DNA of 64,000 nucleotides, taken from NCBI RefSeq assembly GCF_002119425.1, contig NZ_MDSU01000020.1, forward strand, positions 1-64,000, read 5' to 3'. Source of the stretch: Desulfurella amilsii (lineage in GTDB: Bacteria > Campylobacterota_A > Desulfurellia > Desulfurellales > Desulfurellaceae). The notes under the pieces were generated by a model that saw only the letters and a list, made by a program, of their open reading frames with translations, ran no database searches and was not told the origin of the DNA. Both the position numbers and the translations under genes were made by a program. Position 1 is the first letter of the stretch; each line of letters opens with the position of its first letter. This document shows positions 62,242-64,000 of the stretch, piece by piece.

Positions 62242-63699
62242 ATGAATTTTTTAGCCTATTACAGCGTAAATGATTTGATAGCCATAGCTCCTCAGCTAAT
62301 TTTGACGATTTTTGGGTTTATTGTGACGCTTGTAGATTTGTGGCTGCCAAAAACAGAAAAAAGCGCCAATGCATTTATAGCGCTAATGGGATTTATTTTG
62401 GCTGGTATTGCAAGTGTCATGATGTTTGACACAGGTAGCACAAGTGCATTTGTTGGCATGGTTATTACAGATAATGCTTCACTTTTTATTGATCTTGTAA
62501 TAATTATTGCTGGTATATTAGCCATTGCAATGAGTGTTAATTTTGTTGACAGAGAAGACATAAACATTGGGGAGTATTACTCTATTATACTGTTTTCAAG
62601 CGTTGCAATGATGTTTTTTGCATCTACCTACAACCTCATTGTAATGTTTATTAGCGTTGAGACACTCTCGATTGGTATGTATATTTTGACAGGCTTTCTA
62701 AAAAATAAATCAGAAAGTATAGAAGCTGCAATGAAGTACTTTATATTGGGCTCTTTTGCATCTGGTTTTTTGGTGCTTGGTATTGGTATAATGTATGGCT
62801 TGTTTGGTAGCGTGGATTTAAATATAATAAGTTTAGACCTTGCAAAAGCGGCAGCCATATATAAAGCCTTAGGTATTCTAGCATTTATGTTGATCTTTAT
62901 AGCTTTTGGTTTCAAAATAGCTGCATTTCCATTTCACGCATGGACACCCGATGTATACGCAGGCGCACCCACACCTATGAGCGCATTTATGTCTGTTGCA
63001 CCAAAAGCTGCTGCAATTTTGGCGCTGATGAGACTTTTGGTTGTAGGCATGCACCCAATCCAAATTGAGTGGACGCAAATGTTATGGATTATCGCAGCTG
63101 CTACTATGACGTTTGGTAACACAGTAGCTTTGTGGCAAAAGGATTTAAAAAGGCTTCTTGGTTACTCAAGTATCTCCCATGCAGGCTATATGCTTGTAGG
63201 TATTACTGCGGCAAGCAGCTTAGGATACGGTGCAGTGCTATTTTATCTTTTTGGGTACGTATTTATGAATTTAGGTGCATTTTCCGTAGCAGAATACATT
63301 AGCAAAAAAGGCGATTGCAATACAGAAATTGCAAATCTAAAAGGCATAGCATACAAGCACCCATTAATTGGCGTTGCTATGCTAATTTTTATGTTTTCAC
63401 TTGCTGGCGTGCCACCTACTGTGGGCTTTATAGGAAAGTACTATCTATTTTCTGCAGCCGTTCAGTCGCATTTATACTGGCTTGCAATAATTGGCGTAAT
63501 AAATAGTGCAATTTCTGCATACTTTTATTTGAATGTAGTTGTAACTATGTATATGAAAGGCGACGCAGAAGGCGAATTCAGCGTACTTAATTCTGGGTTA
63601 CTAAAAACCACAATACTAATTGGTGCTGTGGGCACAATAATATTTGGATTATTTCCAAGCTACATTTTGTCAATTGCGCTTCATTCAATAGCATTTTAA
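62242..63699 (+). CDS. nuoN: NADH-quinone oxidoreductase subunit N
   Basis: 485 residues, about 14 helices. SVETLSIGMYILTGFLK, AFPFHAWTPDVYAGAPTPM and KRLLGYSSISHAGYMLVG mark NuoN. Last gene of the operon; a terminator follows. Confidence 0.97.
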   Translation: MNFLAYYSVNDLIAIAPQLILTIFGFIVTLVDLWLPKTEKSANAFIALMGFILAGIASVMMFDTGSTSAFVGMVITDNASLFIDLVIIIAGILAIAMSVNFVDREDINIGEYYSIILFSSVAMMFFASTYNLIVMFISVETLSIGMYILTGFLKNKSESIEAAMKYFILGSFASGFLVLGIGIMYGLFGSVDLNIISLDLAKAAAIYKALGILAFMLIFIAFGFKIAAFPFHAWTPDVYAGAPTPMSAFMSVAPKAAAILALMRLLVVGMHPIQIEWTQMLWIIAAATMTFGNTVALWQKDLKRLLGYSSISHAGYMLVGITAASSLGYGAVLFYLFGYVFMNLGAFSVAEYISKKGDCNTEIANLKGIAYKHPLIGVAMLIFMFSLAGVPPTVGFIGKYYLFSAAVQSHLYWLAIIGVINSAISAYFYLNVVVTMYMKGDAEGEFSVLNSGLLKTTILIGAVGTIIFGLFPSYILSIALHSIAF

Positions 63700-63708
63700 G
63701 AAATTTTT

Positions 63709-63743
63709 GGCGAGCTCTTTTTTACAAAAGACTCGCCTTTATT
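63709..63743 (+). terminator. intrinsic terminator of the nuo operon
   Basis: GGCGAG pairs with CTCGCC, extended by an inner CTTTT/AAAAG pairing, followed by TTTATT. It lies 10 bases after the nuoN stop codon. Confidence 0.8.
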
Positions 63744-63781
63744 ATTCTAAATCAGGTAAAGAAACTTTGAGCTAATAATTT

Positions 63782-63808
63782 ATTAAGACGTGCCCATTTA
63801 TTAAGTCA
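63782..63808 (+). repeat. 27-base dispersed repeat, copy 2
   Basis: Same orientation as 8154-8180, 22 of 27 bases identical with only transitions. It lies in the 130-base spacer between nuoN and the convergent partial gene. Confidence 0.5.
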
Positions 63809-63829
63809 GAGATTTTCCGTTTTCTTATT

Positions 63830-64000
63830 TTAATAAACTTTCTCTTTTTCTATAAAAATGCTTTTTTGAGCTTGAGCAAAAAAATCTTGATAAAGTTTGG
63901 GGTCTTCTATTTGTTTTACGCTTGTAATACCACCTTTTGTATTAACAACTTTTTGCATGAAGTTAGCTCTAACCTTTGTTTGCTTTCCAAAATTATCAAC
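63830..64000 (-). CDS. C-terminal end of an unidentified protein (cut by window edge)
   Basis: 57 codons including the stop (TAA at 63830-63832), open to the window edge; reads VDNFGKQTKVRANFMQKVVN and ends IEKEKVY. Hydrophilic, no cysteine, no membrane segment. I do not recognise a family from this fragment. It converges on the nuo operon. Confidence 0.55.
   Translation of the reverse strand, partial: VDNFGKQTKVRANFMQKVVNTKGGITSVKQIEDPKLYQDFFAQAQKSIFIEKEKVY

Noticed and set aside
1-64000. tRNA, rRNA, CRISPR arrays or intact transposases
   Set aside because: I looked in all gaps over about 80 bases and saw no TTCGA-type T-arm structures, repeat-spacer arrays or transposase-like frames.

Overview
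The window is AT-rich, densely coding bacterial DNA with no rRNA, tRNA, CRISPR array or intact transposase that I can see. Gene content suggests a sulfur-metabolising, Gram-negative, anaerobic member of the Campylobacterota/Desulfurella type (an inference; there is no 16S here). Supporting signs are a QueF that resembles the Campylobacter form, a complex I operon without nuoE/nuoF, a sulfide:quinone reductase/DsrC/DsrE operon, indolepyruvate:ferredoxin oxidoreductase, system II cytochrome c maturation, and two poly-G/C tracts inside genes of the kind that drives phase variation in that phylum.

Layout. 1-1780 (minus): an RND efflux pump (truncated by the window edge) and its adaptor. 1867-4215 (plus): two small membrane proteins, an Slp-family lipoprotein and a TPR protein. 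4212-7991 (minus): an accessory cassette of an SDR enzyme with an altered active site, a flavin disulfide oxidoreductase, two unknown small proteins and a lactonase-like metallo-hydrolase. 8030-8356: gene-free DNA with a perfect 36-bp palindrome. 8357-10933 (minus): a PAS/GAF/GGDEF/EAL protein carrying a 13-base C/G tract. 11255-20728 (minus): a respiratory electron-transfer cluster consisting of a Cyc2-like porin-cytochrome, a small cytochrome c, a lipoprotein, a NarX/NarL-like two-component system, CcsA and ResB, a DOMON membrane protein, a Rieske protein and cytochrome b.

20930-24267 (plus): a methionine/homocysteine operon (metY, MOSC protein, metX, metW). 24351-27001 (plus): SQR, DUF1641, DsrC/TusE-like and DsrE2-like genes, closed by a terminator. 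27080-28919: cutA, a membrane protein, a 3-methyladenine DNA glycosylase with a 10-base G tract, and tatA. 29231-41609 (plus): a tightly packed run of PBP1A, queF, iorA, iorB, an HD-GYP protein, valS, a FlgT-like/propeller protein and polX. 41596-48676 (minus): rpsT, then the mscS, holin-like, NAPRTase, tatD and GGDEF/EAL group. 48761-51496 (plus): mobA, rpoD and an rsuA/rluB-family gene. 51547-63699 (plus): nuoABCDGHIJKLMN, ending at a terminator; the last 171 bases hold the 3' end of an unidentified minus-strand gene.

How it fits together. The cell appears to make proton-motive force with a complex I that lacks the NADH-oxidising NuoEF module, so ferredoxin (for example from IorAB) or another donor probably feeds it. 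It also has a quinone-linked sulfide module and a separate Rieske/cytochrome b branch linked by context to periplasmic and outer-membrane cytochromes. That branch carries its own sensor kinase/regulator and haem-ligation genes, and the two cytochrome promoters share a two-block motif. The most interesting items for follow-up are the Cyc2-like/Rieske/DOMON cluster and the two homopolymeric tracts, which may switch a c-di-GMP protein and a DNA repair enzyme on and off.
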